Source: Ornithinimicrobium pekingense DSM 21552 (GTDB lineage Bacteria > Actinomycetota > Actinomycetes > Actinomycetales > Dermatophilaceae). Taken from it: a stretch of 64,000 bases of DNA. This document shows positions 8,807-17,390 of this stretch, in pieces. Position 1 is the stretch's first letter; each line of letters opens with the position of its first letter. The stretch lies in the NCBI RefSeq assembly GCF_000421185.1, contig NZ_ATWJ01000009.1, positions 374,868 through 438,867 of the forward strand, given 5' to 3'. A program made the position numbers and the translations under genes. The notes beneath the pieces are model-generated. The model was not told the DNA's origin and did not search any database. It saw only the letters and a list, made by a program, of their open reading frames with translations.

Positions 8807-10074
8807 CGACCGAGCCGACCGAGCCGACCGAGCCGAACGAGACGACCGAGACGACCGAGCCGACCGAGCCCGGCGAGCACCCCGCGCCCCCGCCCCCGGA
8901 GTCCTCCCGACCGACGACGCCGGATGCACGCCCCGACACCCCACCGACGACGTCGGATGCACGTCCCGACACGGCACCGACGACACCCGAGGAGCCGGAG
9001 CCGTTCGCCGACGGGCCTCCACCGCTGCCCCAGCCGATGCTGGTCCTCGACGGCGAGCTGCCCGAGGAGCAGCCGCCGGCGCCGCAGGAGGAGGTCGACC
9101 ACGGGACGTGCCGGTGCGGCGGGAAGTTCGACGCCGACGGCTGGTGCACCGAGTGCGGCGAGCGCCGGCCCGAGCCGCGGCACCACTTCACCGCCCGGCC
9201 CTCCGACCGGGTCGGCGCCGTCTGCGACCGCGGCATCCGCCACGCCGACAACGAGGACGCGATGGCCGTCTGGGACGGCGGCGAGGGTCGGGTCGCGCTG
9301 GTGGTCTGCGACGGCGTCACCACCGCGACCCGCTCTGCCGAGGCCAGCCTCGCGGCCGCCGAGGCGGCGCTGCAGGTCCTCACCGGGGCCACGGACGCCC
9401 CCGCCGAGCGCCTGGTCCGGGCCACCGACGCCGCAGCGGAGGCGGTGGCCCAGGTGGGTCGCGACTTCCCCGACTCCGCCCCGTCGTGCACGTTCGTGTC
9501 GGTCGTGGTCGAGGACGGCCTGGCGACGTTCGGCTCGGTCGGCGACAGCCGCGGCTACTGGGTCCCGGACGAGGGCACCCCCCAACGCCTGACCACCGAC
9601 GACTCCCTGGCGGAGGAGCAGGTGCGCGGAGGCATCGACCGCGCGAGCGCCGAGGCGAGCCCGCTGGCCCACACCATCACCCGCTGGCTCGGCCCCGACT
9701 CCCCCGACCACCGGCCCGTCATCACGACCCAGGAGGTGACCGCTCCGGGCTGGGTGCTCGTCTGCTCCGACGGCCTGTGGAACTACGCCTCCGAGCCCGC
9801 CGACCTCCGCGCCGTGGTGCGCGAGGCCGAGGGACGTGCGGGCCGTGACCCGCTCGACCTGGCCCAGGCCCTGGTCGCCTGGGCCAACGGCCGCGGGGGC
9901 GTGGACAACATCACCGTCGCGCTGGCCCGCACCGGCGCCGGGGCGAGCGAGGTCCCGGTCCCCGCCTCCGAGGCGGGCGACGCCCCGGCGACCGCGTCCG
10001 AGGCGACGGTGGAGACTGCATACCCGGCCGCTGCCGACGCCCCGCGCGAGGGGCAGGATGGGACCCATGGCTGA
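8803..10074 (+). CDS. PP2C-family protein phosphatase with zinc knuckle
   Basis: 423 residues. An acidic Thr-Glu-Pro repeat stretch (1-70) is followed by a Cys motif (C103, C105, C115, C118 with DGWCTECG) and a PP2C (PPM) domain about 132-395. Metal-binding motifs are DNEDAMAVW (Asp152), VVCDGV (Asp170), GSVGDSRG, CSDGLW and GVDNITV. The usual GG after the second motif is TT here. PPM enzymes remove phosphate from Ser/Thr; the partner is most likely PknG and its FHA substrates. Three 33-base DNA repeat starts (8910, 8943, 8976) encode TTPDARPDTPP-type units in the linker. Translation is coupled to pknG by an ATGA overlap. Class is certain; pairing with PknG is inferred. Confidence 0.92.
   Translation: MTTEPTEPTEPNETTETTEPTEPGEHPAPPPPESSRPTTPDARPDTPPTTSDARPDTAPTTPEEPEPFADGPPPLPQPMLVLDGELPEEQPPAPQEEVDHGTCRCGGKFDADGWCTECGERRPEPRHHFTARPSDRVGAVCDRGIRHADNEDAMAVWDGGEGRVALVVCDGVTTATRSAEASLAAAEAALQVLTGATDAPAERLVRATDAAAEAVAQVGRDFPDSAPSCTFVSVVVEDGLATFGSVGDSRGYWVPDEGTPQRLTTDDSLAEEQVRGGIDRASAEASPLAHTITRWLGPDSPDHRPVITTQEVTAPGWVLVCSDGLWNYASEPADLRAVVREAEGRAGRDPLDLAQALVAWANGRGGVDNITVALARTGAGASEVPVPASEAGDAPATASEATVETAYPAAADAPREGQDGTHG
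8910..8992 (+). repeat. In-frame 33-base repeats in the PP2C linker
   Basis: Units start with ACCGACGAC at 8910, 8943 and 8976 (the last partial). Except for one extra base they follow the 32-base unit of the left intergenic array at 29092-29340, which also begins CACCGACGACG and contains GCACGCCC. The extra base restores the reading frame. Confidence 0.7.
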
Positions 10075-11353
10075 GTTCACCGCGACCGTCCACCAGAACG
10101 AGTTCCTGCCCGACGGTGGCACCGACGTCCACGCGATCGTCTCGGTCACCTGCACCGGTGCGGGCACCGTCACGCCGATGAGCTCGGCGTCGGGCGAGGC
10201 CGGCGAGATCATCATCGTCGACGTCTCGGGCTCGATGGACGTGCAGGGCGTGCAGGCCGCGGCGTATGCGGCGTCCGCGGCGCTGGACCAGATCGTCGAC
10301 GGCGTCTACTTCGCGATCATCGCCGGCAACCACGAGGCGGCTCTGTGCTACCCCGACGGGATGACGGCCGCGATGGTGCGCATGTCGCCGCAGACGCGGC
10401 TCGAGGCCAAGCGCTCGCTGCAGCGCCTGGCGCCCGGGGGCGGCACCGCGATGGGCCGCTGGCTGCTCGCCGCGGGGCAGCTGTTCGGCACCGTCCCGAC
10501 GCTGGCCAAGCGGCACGCGATCCTGCTCACCGACGGCGCCAACCAGCACGAGACGCCGCAGGAGCTGAGCTGGGCCATCGAGCAGGTGCGCGGCCGGTTC
10601 CAGGCCGACTGCCGGGGCCTCGGTGCCGCGTGGCAGGTGGCCGAGGTGCGGCGCATCGCCGAGGCGCTCATGGGTGGCGTCGAGCTGATCCGCACCTGGG
10701 ACGGGCTGCCCGAGGACTTCGCGCGCCTGATGCAGCAGTCCATGGGCCGCGGGGTCGCCGACGCCCAGCTGCGGGTGTGGGCGCCGCAGGGCGCGGAGGT
10801 GCTCTTCGTCAAGCAGGTCTCCCCCACCCTGGAGGACCTCTCGCCGCGGCGCACCCAGCTCAACCCGCTCACCGGCGGCTACGACACGGGAGCCTGGGGC
10901 GACGAGACCCGTGACTACCACGTGGCCGTGCGGCTGGCGCCCAAGGCGGTCGGGCAGGAGCAGCTCGCCTCGCGCGTGCAGCTCGCCGTCGGCGGCACCG
11001 TCGAGGCGCAGGGCCTGGTCAAGGCGCGGTGGTCGGCCGACAGCCTGCTGACCGCCCAGATCAGCCCCGAGGTCGCGCACTACACGGGGCAGACCGAGCT
11101 GGCCTCCGCCATCCAGGACGGGCTGCGTGCCAAGGCCATCGGCGACGACGCCACGGCGACCTCCAAGCTCGGTCGAGCGGTCCAGCTGGCGCGGGAGACG
11201 GGTGACGAGGCCGCGACCTCACGCCTGTCCCGCGTGGTCGACATCGAGGACGCCGCGACCGGTCGGGTCCGGCTGCGCCGCCACGTCGACAAGCTCGACG
11301 AGATGGAGCTCGACACGGCCTCCACGAAGACGACGCGGGTGCGCCAGCAGTGA
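10067..11353 (+). CDS. VWA-domain (MIDAS) protein
   Basis: 428 residues. A von Willebrand A domain spans about 45-235 with the complete MIDAS: DVSGSM (Asp52, Ser54, Ser56), a Thr in GGGTAMG and Asp in LLTDGAN. A beta-rich region and a helical C-terminus follow. There is no signal peptide, so it is cytoplasmic, like VWA proteins that work with AAA+ ATPases and with Ter/Tel systems. Pairing with the AAA+ protein upstream fits the common MoxR/VWA-type partnership, but that AAA+ is not a MoxR. ATG 10067 is chosen; an in-frame ATG three codons earlier (10058) sits better behind GAGGGG and is possible. The start overlaps the phosphatase stop by 8 bases. Confidence 0.88.
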   Translation: MAEFTATVHQNEFLPDGGTDVHAIVSVTCTGAGTVTPMSSASGEAGEIIIVDVSGSMDVQGVQAAAYAASAALDQIVDGVYFAIIAGNHEAALCYPDGMTAAMVRMSPQTRLEAKRSLQRLAPGGGTAMGRWLLAAGQLFGTVPTLAKRHAILLTDGANQHETPQELSWAIEQVRGRFQADCRGLGAAWQVAEVRRIAEALMGGVELIRTWDGLPEDFARLMQQSMGRGVADAQLRVWAPQGAEVLFVKQVSPTLEDLSPRRTQLNPLTGGYDTGAWGDETRDYHVAVRLAPKAVGQEQLASRVQLAVGGTVEAQGLVKARWSADSLLTAQISPEVAHYTGQTELASAIQDGLRAKAIGDDATATSKLGRAVQLARETGDEAATSRLSRVVDIEDAATGRVRLRRHVDKLDEMELDTASTKTTRVRQQ

Positions 11354-12450
11354 GCGCCCGCTGTCCCGAGGGTCACCAGAGCGAGTCGCTGGACTACTGC
11401 GACGTCTGCGGGTCGCCGATGGGTGCCGCACCTGTGGAGGAGGCCGGCGTCGGTGCCGCGCAGGTGTCCCCGGCCCACGGTGCGGCCGCGCCCGGGCCCG
11501 AGCTGCCGGCGGTCGACGCGTCGCCCCAGGCCGCGACGCAGACGTGCCCGCACTGCGGTGCCCTCAACGTCGCCGACGCCCTCTTCTGCGAGGCCTGCGG
11601 CTACGACTTCACGACCGGCACACCGCCGATGGGCTCCGAGCCGGCACCCCCGGTGACGCCGGAGGCGGACCCGGACGGCCCGGACGGTGACGACGGCGGT
11701 GCCAGCGAGGACGGCGAGGCGGGGTATGGCGTCGAGCCTCCCCCCGACATCGCGCCGAGTGACCCACTTTCGGTGTCCGAGACGTCCTCGGAGGCGACAG
11801 AAGTGGGACACTCGGTGGAGTCGACCGACGCCTCGCCCGCTGGACCGGAGCCCGGACCCGCACCCGAGCCGCACGAGCCGCACGAGCGGGACGAGCTCGG
11901 ACCCGCGCCCCAGCCGCACGAGCCGCACGAGGCCGAGCAGCCCGCGGCCGCCCCGGCCGCCGCCCCCGCGGCCGCCCCGGCCGCCGTCCCCGCGCACCGC
12001 AAGGCACGGCATACCCCTCCCTCGCGCACCCTTGCCGAGGCCTGGGTGGTCGAGCTGTGGGTGGACCCCGACTGGTACGCCGTCCAGCAGACCGAGGAGG
12101 CCTGTCCCAGCGCCGGTGTGCCGGACACCGTCCTGCTCACCCGCAGCACCGCCCTGGTCGGCCGGCCGTCGGGCAGCCTGGGCGTGCGCCCGGAGGTCGA
12201 CGTGGGCGCCGACAGCGCGGTCTCGCGGCGCCACGCGCAGCTGACGAGCGACGGGCAGCGCTGGTGGGTGGAGGACCTGGGCAGCAGCAACGGCACCTTC
12301 GTGGGCACGGTCGGCGAGCCGCTGCCCACCGAGCCGCTCCCGCCGGGGCAGCGCGTGGAGATCGACCGGGACGACCGGCTCTACGTCGGTGCCTGGACCC
12401 GCATCGTCCTGCGGCAGGCCACGGAGTCCGAGCGCCGGGGCACGGGCTGA
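11350..12450 (+). CDS. Zinc-ribbon FHA-domain protein (copy A)
   Basis: 366 residues from a GTG overlapping the previous stop. Two Cys motifs (C5, C17, C20; and C66/C69/C80/C83 in CPHCG...CEACGYDF) precede a long acidic, Pro/Ala-rich linker (about 90-225) and an FHA domain (about 230-355). The FHA core residues are present: GR (271-272), SRRH (292-295) and SNGT (313-316). FHA domains bind phosphothreonine, so this is the natural substrate or reader for the kinase, as GarA is for mycobacterial PknG, although GarA lacks zinc ribbons. The linker DNA carries a nested palindrome. A paralogue is encoded at 17387. Last gene of the coupled run; the next gene has its own promoter-like site. Confidence 0.93.
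   Translation: MSARCPEGHQSESLDYCDVCGSPMGAAPVEEAGVGAAQVSPAHGAAAPGPELPAVDASPQAATQTCPHCGALNVADALFCEACGYDFTTGTPPMGSEPAPPVTPEADPDGPDGDDGGASEDGEAGYGVEPPPDIAPSDPLSVSETSSEATEVGHSVESTDASPAGPEPGPAPEPHEPHERDELGPAPQPHEPHEAEQPAAAPAAAPAAAPAAVPAHRKARHTPPSRTLAEAWVVELWVDPDWYAVQQTEEACPSAGVPDTVLLTRSTALVGRPSGSLGVRPEVDVGADSAVSRRHAQLTSDGQRWWVEDLGSSNGTFVGTVGEPLPTEPLPPGQRVEIDRDDRLYVGAWTRIVLRQATESERRGTG
11755..11815. repeat. Nested inverted repeat inside the FHA gene
   Basis: Outer arms CCGAGTGACCCACTT (11755-11769) and AAGTGGGACACTCGG (11801-11815) pair with one mismatch. Inner arms TCCGAG (11776-11781) and CTCGGA (11787-11792) form a second stem. Local GC is lower than the surrounding gene. It lies in the linker coding region and resembles a small inserted palindromic element. 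Confidence 0.65.
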
Positions 12451-12504
12451 CCCCGCGTCCGGCGTGACGCGGGCTGTCCGGGCGACGCCCGGCGTGCCGC
12501 ACGC

Positions 12505-12533
12505 TGTCAAGCCGACGGTGGGACGCCTAGAGT
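12505..12533 (+). promoter_or_regulatory. Probable leaderless promoter of the acidic-tail membrane protein
   Basis: TAGAGT at 12528-12533 is followed by 7 bases and then the ATG at 12541; no ribosome site fits between. A weak -35 candidate, TGTCAA (12505-12510), lies 17 bases upstream. Confidence 0.55.
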
Positions 12534-12540
12534 CGGGGGC

Positions 12541-13539
12541 ATGTCACCCCAGCAGGACGCGCCCTCCTCTCCCGGACGCCCCCCGAGCAGCCGAGGCCGG
12601 CTGCGCCGGTCCGGGCAGGCGCTCGTCCGGGTCGGCGCCGTGCTGCTCGCCATCAGCCTGGTCGTGGCCCTCGTGGGCGGCCTGACCACCCGAGGTCTGA
12701 TCAACAACCTGCGCGACAACTCCGCCGAGCTGCTCGACGGCACCGCCACGGTCTCGCTGTCGGCGGGGGCGCAGCGTGCGCTCTACGTGACGGGCGGGCT
12801 CGTCGCCCCCGGGGAGGACCTGCCCACCCCGGTGGAGGACATCGACTGCACGGTGTCCGGCCCGGGGGGCGACGTCCCGGTCCGCCACCTCTCCGACGAG
12901 GGGCAGCGCGTCGGCCTGGACAACCCGCTGGCGCGCTTCCAGGTCGTCGGCTCCTTCCGCGCCGCCGAGGCCGGTGATCACACGATCGAGTGCAACGGCC
13001 TGGGCGTCGTGGTGGCCCCCGAGGTCAGCCCCGCCGACGGCCTGCTGCGTCTGGGCGCCCTCATGCTCGGCAGCCTGGGGACCTTCGCGGGGGTCACGAT
13101 GCTGCTCATCGGCGGCATCCTGCTCCTCGTCGTGCGGCACGGCACCGACGAGACCGAGGACGACGGGTATGCCGTCGGCGACGGCGCCGAGCCCCCGTCC
13201 GAGGGGGCCGAGGAGTGGTGGGAGGACGAGACCCGCAGCCCGGCCGCGGTCCGCGCCGCCGACGGCCCCGAGGACGACACCGACGACGACACCGATGACG
13301 TCACCGACGACGTGGACGCAGAGACCGACGACGCGGACCTCGAGCTCGTCGGCGACGAGCTGGACGCCTCGGACGACGACTACGTCGAGCTGACCGACGA
13401 GGAGCTCGCCGCCCTCTCCGACGAGCAGATCGCCGAGCTGGTGGCCTCCGGCGCGCTGGTCTTCGTCGACGAGGACGGCGACGTCGCGCAGCGTGACGAG
13501 CCCTTCGACCAGGACGCGCAGAGCGACACCTACCGCTGA
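12541..13539 (+). CDS. Bitopic membrane protein with acidic cytoplasmic tail
   Basis: 332 residues: a short basic N-terminus, membrane helix about 30-50, an extracytoplasmic domain (about 55-160), a second membrane helix about 175-197, then a very acidic Asp/Glu tail of about 135 residues. The outer domain has two cysteines (in DIDCTVSGPGG and HTIECNG) that could form a disulfide. It shares GTATV..., CTVxGPxGxDVPV and AGxHTxxC with the next protein, so the pair arose by duplication. The tail ends in helical motifs LTDEELAALSDEQIAELV. It lies directly downstream of the FHA gene in the same direction, so a link with the kinase system is plausible. Function unknown. Confidence 0.8.
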   Translation: MSPQQDAPSSPGRPPSSRGRLRRSGQALVRVGAVLLAISLVVALVGGLTTRGLINNLRDNSAELLDGTATVSLSAGAQRALYVTGGLVAPGEDLPTPVEDIDCTVSGPGGDVPVRHLSDEGQRVGLDNPLARFQVVGSFRAAEAGDHTIECNGLGVVVAPEVSPADGLLRLGALMLGSLGTFAGVTMLLIGGILLLVVRHGTDETEDDGYAVGDGAEPPSEGAEEWWEDETRSPAAVRAADGPEDDTDDDTDDVTDDVDAETDDADLELVGDELDASDDDYVELTDEELAALSDEQIAELVASGALVFVDEDGDVAQRDEPFDQDAQSDTYR

Positions 13540-13580
13540 CCTGCGTCCACAGGGGTCTGACACGGTCCCGCCCGGCCAGA

Positions 13581-13586
13581 TAGGTT
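13581..13586 (+). promoter_or_regulatory. Probable leaderless -10 box (TAGGTT)
   Basis: TAGGTT is followed by 7 bases and the GTG at 13594. Its spacing matches the other leaderless-type starts in the window and supports GTG 13594 over TTG 13585. Confidence 0.55.
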
Positions 13587-13593
13587 GGGACGC

Positions 13594-14463
13594 GTGAGCA
13601 CGTCACCGAGCCAGTACTCCTCCGGGCAACCCGCCGTCCCGCCCCGCCGCAGCGGCATGACGACCGCCGGCAAGGTCCTCTTCTTCGTCGGCCTGGCCCT
13701 GTCGGTCATCGCGGTCATCGTGGGGATCTGGGGCATCAACCGGGCCATCCAGGACTTCTCGGCGATGGAGGCCGACGCCTTCCCGGTGGAGGGCACCGCC
13801 ACCGTGCCGATGCAGGACGGTGACGTCCGCTTCATCCTGGCCGAGCCGGGGACCGACCCGGCCTGCACCGTGACGGGGCCGGACGGCGCCGACGTCCCCG
13901 TGGTCGCCGAGACCGCCCTGGACGACGCGGCCGCGCAGGAGGGCACGAGCCTGGTGGGCACCTTCACCGCGGGCGCCGCGGGCGAGCACACGGTCACCTG
14001 CGAGTCGGCGGCCGAGCTCAGCCCGGCCCTCGGCTTCCGCGACGCGATCGGCCTCGGCACGGCGGGCCTGGCCTTCCTCGCGCTCTTCCCGCTGGGGTTC
14101 ATCACGCTCCTGGGTCTGGTGCTCTGGCTGGTCGGCCGCAGCCGTGACCGCAAGGCGGCGGCCGGGCCGGGTGGCTACGGCTACAGCACCTCCTCCGGCT
14201 ACGGCGACGCCTCCTACGGGCAGGGCTACGGCCAGCAGGGGTATGGCGCGCCCGGGCCGGGCCAGCAGGGAGGTCTGAACGACGGACAGCAGGGGTATGC
14301 GGCACCGGGCCAGGGCTACGGCGAGCAGGGTGGCTCCGGCCAGGGTTACGGCGAGCGCTACGGCAGCCCGCCCCCGCCCGCGTCGAGCTCCGACTCCCCC
14401 TGGGCGGCCCCGCCTCCGCCCGGCAGCGACCGTCGGGAGGGCGGGGACGACGACCGGCGCTGA
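13594..14463 (+). CDS. Bitopic membrane protein with Gly/Tyr/Gln-rich tail
   Basis: 289 residues from GTG 13594. Membrane helix about 24-44, an extracytoplasmic domain about 50-145 with two cysteines (PACTVTGPDG and HTVTCES), a second helix about 158-180, then a low-complexity cytoplasmic tail rich in GYG, GQG and QQGYG units ending in Pro-rich sequence. The outer domain is paralogous to that of the preceding gene, while the tail is of the opposite type: uncharged and prion-like rather than acidic. Such tails can drive self-association. The stop is 3 bases from the end of the convergent YihY gene. Function unknown. Confidence 0.8.
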   Translation: MSTSPSQYSSGQPAVPPRRSGMTTAGKVLFFVGLALSVIAVIVGIWGINRAIQDFSAMEADAFPVEGTATVPMQDGDVRFILAEPGTDPACTVTGPDGADVPVVAETALDDAAAQEGTSLVGTFTAGAAGEHTVTCESAAELSPALGFRDAIGLGTAGLAFLALFPLGFITLLGLVLWLVGRSRDRKAAAGPGGYGYSTSSGYGDASYGQGYGQQGYGAPGPGQQGGLNDGQQGYAAPGQGYGEQGGSGQGYGERYGSPPPPASSSDSPWAAPPPPGSDRREGGDDDRR

Positions 14464-14466
14464 GTC

Positions 14467-15543
14467 CTACCGGTCCGTCGGGTCGGGCTCGGCCGTCCCC
14501 TCCCGTGCCGCGGGTTCGCCTGGCCTCTGCGGGCCTTCCCGCCCGTCGTCACGTGCCGTCGGCGGTGGCCCCGCCGGGTGGTCGAAGGTGACCTCGACCC
14601 CCTGGTAGTCCTTGATCATCGTCGAGGCGGTGGCGTCCCGGTAGGTCTGCAGGTCGGCCTCGGTGAGCGGCACGCTCGTCGTGAACGGACCGAGCAGCGC
14701 CCGCGGCCACAGCCGTTTGACCCGCACCACGTTGACCTCGACGGCGAGCACCACCAGCTGGGCCGCGACGAAGATGAACACCACCAGACCCAGCACGACC
14801 GCGAACACGCCGTAGGTGTCACCGGCCCGGCTGACGATCTGGTTGGAGTAGGCGATGCCGAAGCGCTGCAGCAGCAGCCACCCCACGGCCGCCACGAACG
14901 CCCCGGGCAGCACGTCGGCGTAGCGCAGCGGGTAGGAGGTGCCCATCCACATCCCCAGGCTGAACACCAGCACCGCCACGAGGAAGCTGAACAGCAGGAC
15001 CATCAGCGGCACCATCCGCCGCAGCTCGACCCCGTAGGCCCCGGCCGACGTCGCCAGGACCGTGCCGACGGTCGTGCCGAGCAGCATCAGGCCGGCGATG
15101 GCAATGAGGGGCAGGGAGTGGATCGGCGAGCGCAGCGGGTCGGGGCGCTGGTGCCGCGGCACGGCCCAGCAGATGTTCATCATGTGCAACGTCGCCTGCG
15201 AGGCGCGGATCGCCGCCCAGAGGGCCACCAGCGCGCCGATGACCAGCGCCGTCGTGCTCCCGCCGAACCCCTCGCCGCTGATCTCCCGCCCGATCACCGG
15301 GAACTGGCCGACCGCCGTGGACAGGATCTGGCTGCGCAGCTCGGGCTCGCCGTCCAGCACGAAGCCGAGCAGCGAGGTGAACAGCAGCATCAGCGGGAAG
15401 AGCGCCAGGAAGCCGTAGTAGGTGATCAGCACCGACAGGTAGACGCCGTGGTCGTCGATGAACTTGTAGAGCACCGCCACCGGGAACCCCAGCCAGGGTC
15501 GCCGGCGCTGCAGCTCGTCGAGCCGTCGCGGGAAGGACGTCAC
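14467..15543 (-). CDS. YihY/BrkB-family inner membrane protein
   Basis: 358 residues with about six membrane helices. Family features are the early LYKFIDDHGVYLSVLITYYGF segment region, ALFPLMLLF and IYSNQIV-like motif (FGIAYSNQIV). YihY/BrkB (UPF0761, once annotated RNase BN) proteins are polytopic membrane proteins of unsettled function. The start is GTG. The C-terminal 50 residues are Pro/Arg/Glu-rich and cytoplasmic. The gene interrupts the two signalling modules on the opposite strand and shows no sign of belonging to them. Confidence 0.88.
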   Translation of the reverse strand: MTSFPRRLDELQRRRPWLGFPVAVLYKFIDDHGVYLSVLITYYGFLALFPLMLLFTSLLGFVLDGEPELRSQILSTAVGQFPVIGREISGEGFGGSTTALVIGALVALWAAIRASQATLHMMNICWAVPRHQRPDPLRSPIHSLPLIAIAGLMLLGTTVGTVLATSAGAYGVELRRMVPLMVLLFSFLVAVLVFSLGMWMGTSYPLRYADVLPGAFVAAVGWLLLQRFGIAYSNQIVSRAGDTYGVFAVVLGLVVFIFVAAQLVVLAVEVNVVRVKRLWPRALLGPFTTSVPLTEADLQTYRDATASTMIKDYQGVEVTFDHPAGPPPTARDDGREGPQRPGEPAAREGTAEPDPTDR

Positions 15544-15699
15544 GGTCCTGATTGTGACTCACCGCAGCGCCGAGCACCGGCAGGAGCGACCGGTATGCCG
15601 TTCACGTGCCCGGACCGGGCGACGCCCGACGGGGTGGAGCCGGGTCCGTCCGTCGGGTAAGAATGGGCCGACCTCACCCGGCAGGGGGAAAGACCACCC

Positions 15700-16275
15700 G
15701 TGAACGACACCACCGGCGTCCCGGACGCCGACCACCTCCGCACGTCCATCCAGGAGCAGGCCCGTCTGCTCACCGGCCCCGACGTCTCCGACGTCGTCCG
15801 CGTCCGCGTCAGGCGGGCGCTGCACAGCGCCGGGGACCTGCTCGAGCTCTCCGGCGCCGAGCCCGCCCGCGACGTCGCCGCGCGCACCGTCGCCTGGCTG
15901 GCGGAGTCGGTGGGCGCCTTCCAGCGCCTCCCCCACGGCTTCGCCGGCGGGCACGCCGTCGAGGGCGAGCCGGCACCGCTGCTGCGCATCGTCGACGAGC
16001 TCGACCTGCTCGGCCTCACGCTCGACCACGCCTACGACGCCACCCGGCGCGGCGACGACGCGGCCCTGGACAGGCAGCTCGACGTCCTGCGCGAGCGCTA
16101 CGCCGTCCGGACCTCCCCGGCCGCCGTCGTCCGCACCGCCGTCGTGCCACCGACCGACGTCGACCAGGAGGTGGTCGCCGACCGCGGCCTCGAGGTCGGC
16201 GCGGACGGCATACCTCGCGTGCCGGTGCCCGACCAGCCGGACGCGCACCACGAGACCCAGGAGCCCGCCCGATGA
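15700..16275 (+). CDS. Conserved helical protein (copy B of the 365 gene)
   Basis: 191 residues from a GTG preceded by AGGGGGAAAGA, a strong ribosome site, with a possible -10 (TAAGAAT) near 15658. The middle third matches the protein at 365 (VGAFQRLPHGFA, VDELDLLGLTLDHAYDA). The tail differs and ends in His/Glu/Pro-rich sequence. The stop overlaps the next start (ATGA). This is the first gene of a three-gene module repeating genes 2, 6 and 10 of the main cluster without kinase, phosphatase, VWA or AAA+. Function unknown. Confidence 0.8.
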   Translation: MNDTTGVPDADHLRTSIQEQARLLTGPDVSDVVRVRVRRALHSAGDLLELSGAEPARDVAARTVAWLAESVGAFQRLPHGFAGGHAVEGEPAPLLRIVDELDLLGLTLDHAYDATRRGDDAALDRQLDVLRERYAVRTSPAAVVRTAVVPPTDVDQEVVADRGLEVGADGIPRVPVPDQPDAHHETQEPAR

Positions 16276-17390
16276 GCAGGTATGCCGTCGCCCCTCCCCC
16301 GCCCGCCGAGCCGGGCATGGCACCGCCGGACGAGGCCACCGACCGCTTCCTCTCCGACCTGGCCCGCTGGCGGCTGCGGCGCGAGCACGAGCTGCGTGCC
16401 CTCGACGAGCTGACCCGCACCCACCCCGACCGGGAGGCCCTCAACACCGACGTGACGGCCTCGATGACGCTCTACCACGCGATCGCCCAGCGCCACGACC
16501 TGCTGCTGGCCACGTGGGAGGACGTCAAGGACGGCGGTGGCGAGCGCGAGTGGCTGGCCCAGCTCATCTGGGGCGTGCTCGAGCCCCCGGACGGTGACGC
16601 CGAGGCGCTGGCGCTGCCGCTGCCCGACGCGCTGCGGCTCTCCGACGCGCTGGCCGCCTCCCTGCGGGCCCGCGTCGACGCGGAGGAGGACGTCTCGCTG
16701 GAGCACCGCGTCGGCGTCCTGGGCGACGAGGCGGCACGGGTGCGCGCCGACCTGGAGCGGCACGGCCCCGGGTCGCCGGAGGACCTGCCCGGTCGGCTCG
16801 AGCAGATCGAGGCCGAGGTGGACCGCGCCCGGCAGGAGGGCGCGGACGGCGGCCTGGACCTGGCGGACGTGGGCGAGCTCGAGTCGCGTCTGGCGGCCGT
16901 GGACCGGGCGCTCATCGTCGCGGCGGTCAGCCACGCGCACGAGAACGCCGACCGGGAGCAGGCCGAGAGCGAGCGGGCGCACCTCGTCGCCCGGGGCGAG
17001 GCGGTGCGCAGCCTGGCCGAGCGCGTGCTCAACAGCGTGCAGCCGGCACCCAAGCTGGGCATCCCCGACGTCACCGCCCTGGGCGAGGTGCCGGAGGGCG
17101 AGGACGAGCTGGCCGCCTACGTCGCCAACCTCGAGCGGGTGGGACGGGCGCTGGACCAGGCGCACGCCACCTACGCGGCGGCGCTGGCGCAGTATGCCGA
17201 CCTCGCCGACCGGGCCGAGCGTCTCGCCAAGACGCTGGCCGGGTGCGGCGCCCCCACCAGCGTGGACCTGGCGGGGATGCTCACGGCCGCCAAGGAGTCG
17301 CTGCACACGCGTCCGGCCGACATCCAGCGGGCCTCGGCGCTCGTCGCGGCCCAGGAGGCCTACCTCGCCCAGCTGAGGCCCGACGCATGA
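16272..17390 (+). CDS. Conserved coiled-coil protein (copy B of the 5409 gene)
   Basis: 372 residues, charged and helical, full-length paralogue of the protein at 5409. It begins MSRYAVAPPPP, where the bases GGTATGCCGTCGC are the same as at the start of copy A. Shared blocks are LLLATWEDV, LPDALRLSDALAASL, a central coiled coil and KLGIPDVTALGEVPEG. It overlaps both neighbours as ATGA. Conservation of this protein with the helical and FHA proteins in two separate modules shows the three form a functional unit that can exist without its own kinase. Confidence 0.82.
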   Translation: MSRYAVAPPPPAEPGMAPPDEATDRFLSDLARWRLRREHELRALDELTRTHPDREALNTDVTASMTLYHAIAQRHDLLLATWEDVKDGGGEREWLAQLIWGVLEPPDGDAEALALPLPDALRLSDALAASLRARVDAEEDVSLEHRVGVLGDEAARVRADLERHGPGSPEDLPGRLEQIEAEVDRARQEGADGGLDLADVGELESRLAAVDRALIVAAVSHAHENADREQAESERAHLVARGEAVRSLAERVLNSVQPAPKLGIPDVTALGEVPEGEDELAAYVANLERVGRALDQAHATYAAALAQYADLADRAERLAKTLAGCGAPTSVDLAGMLTAAKESLHTRPADIQRASALVAAQEAYLAQLRPDA

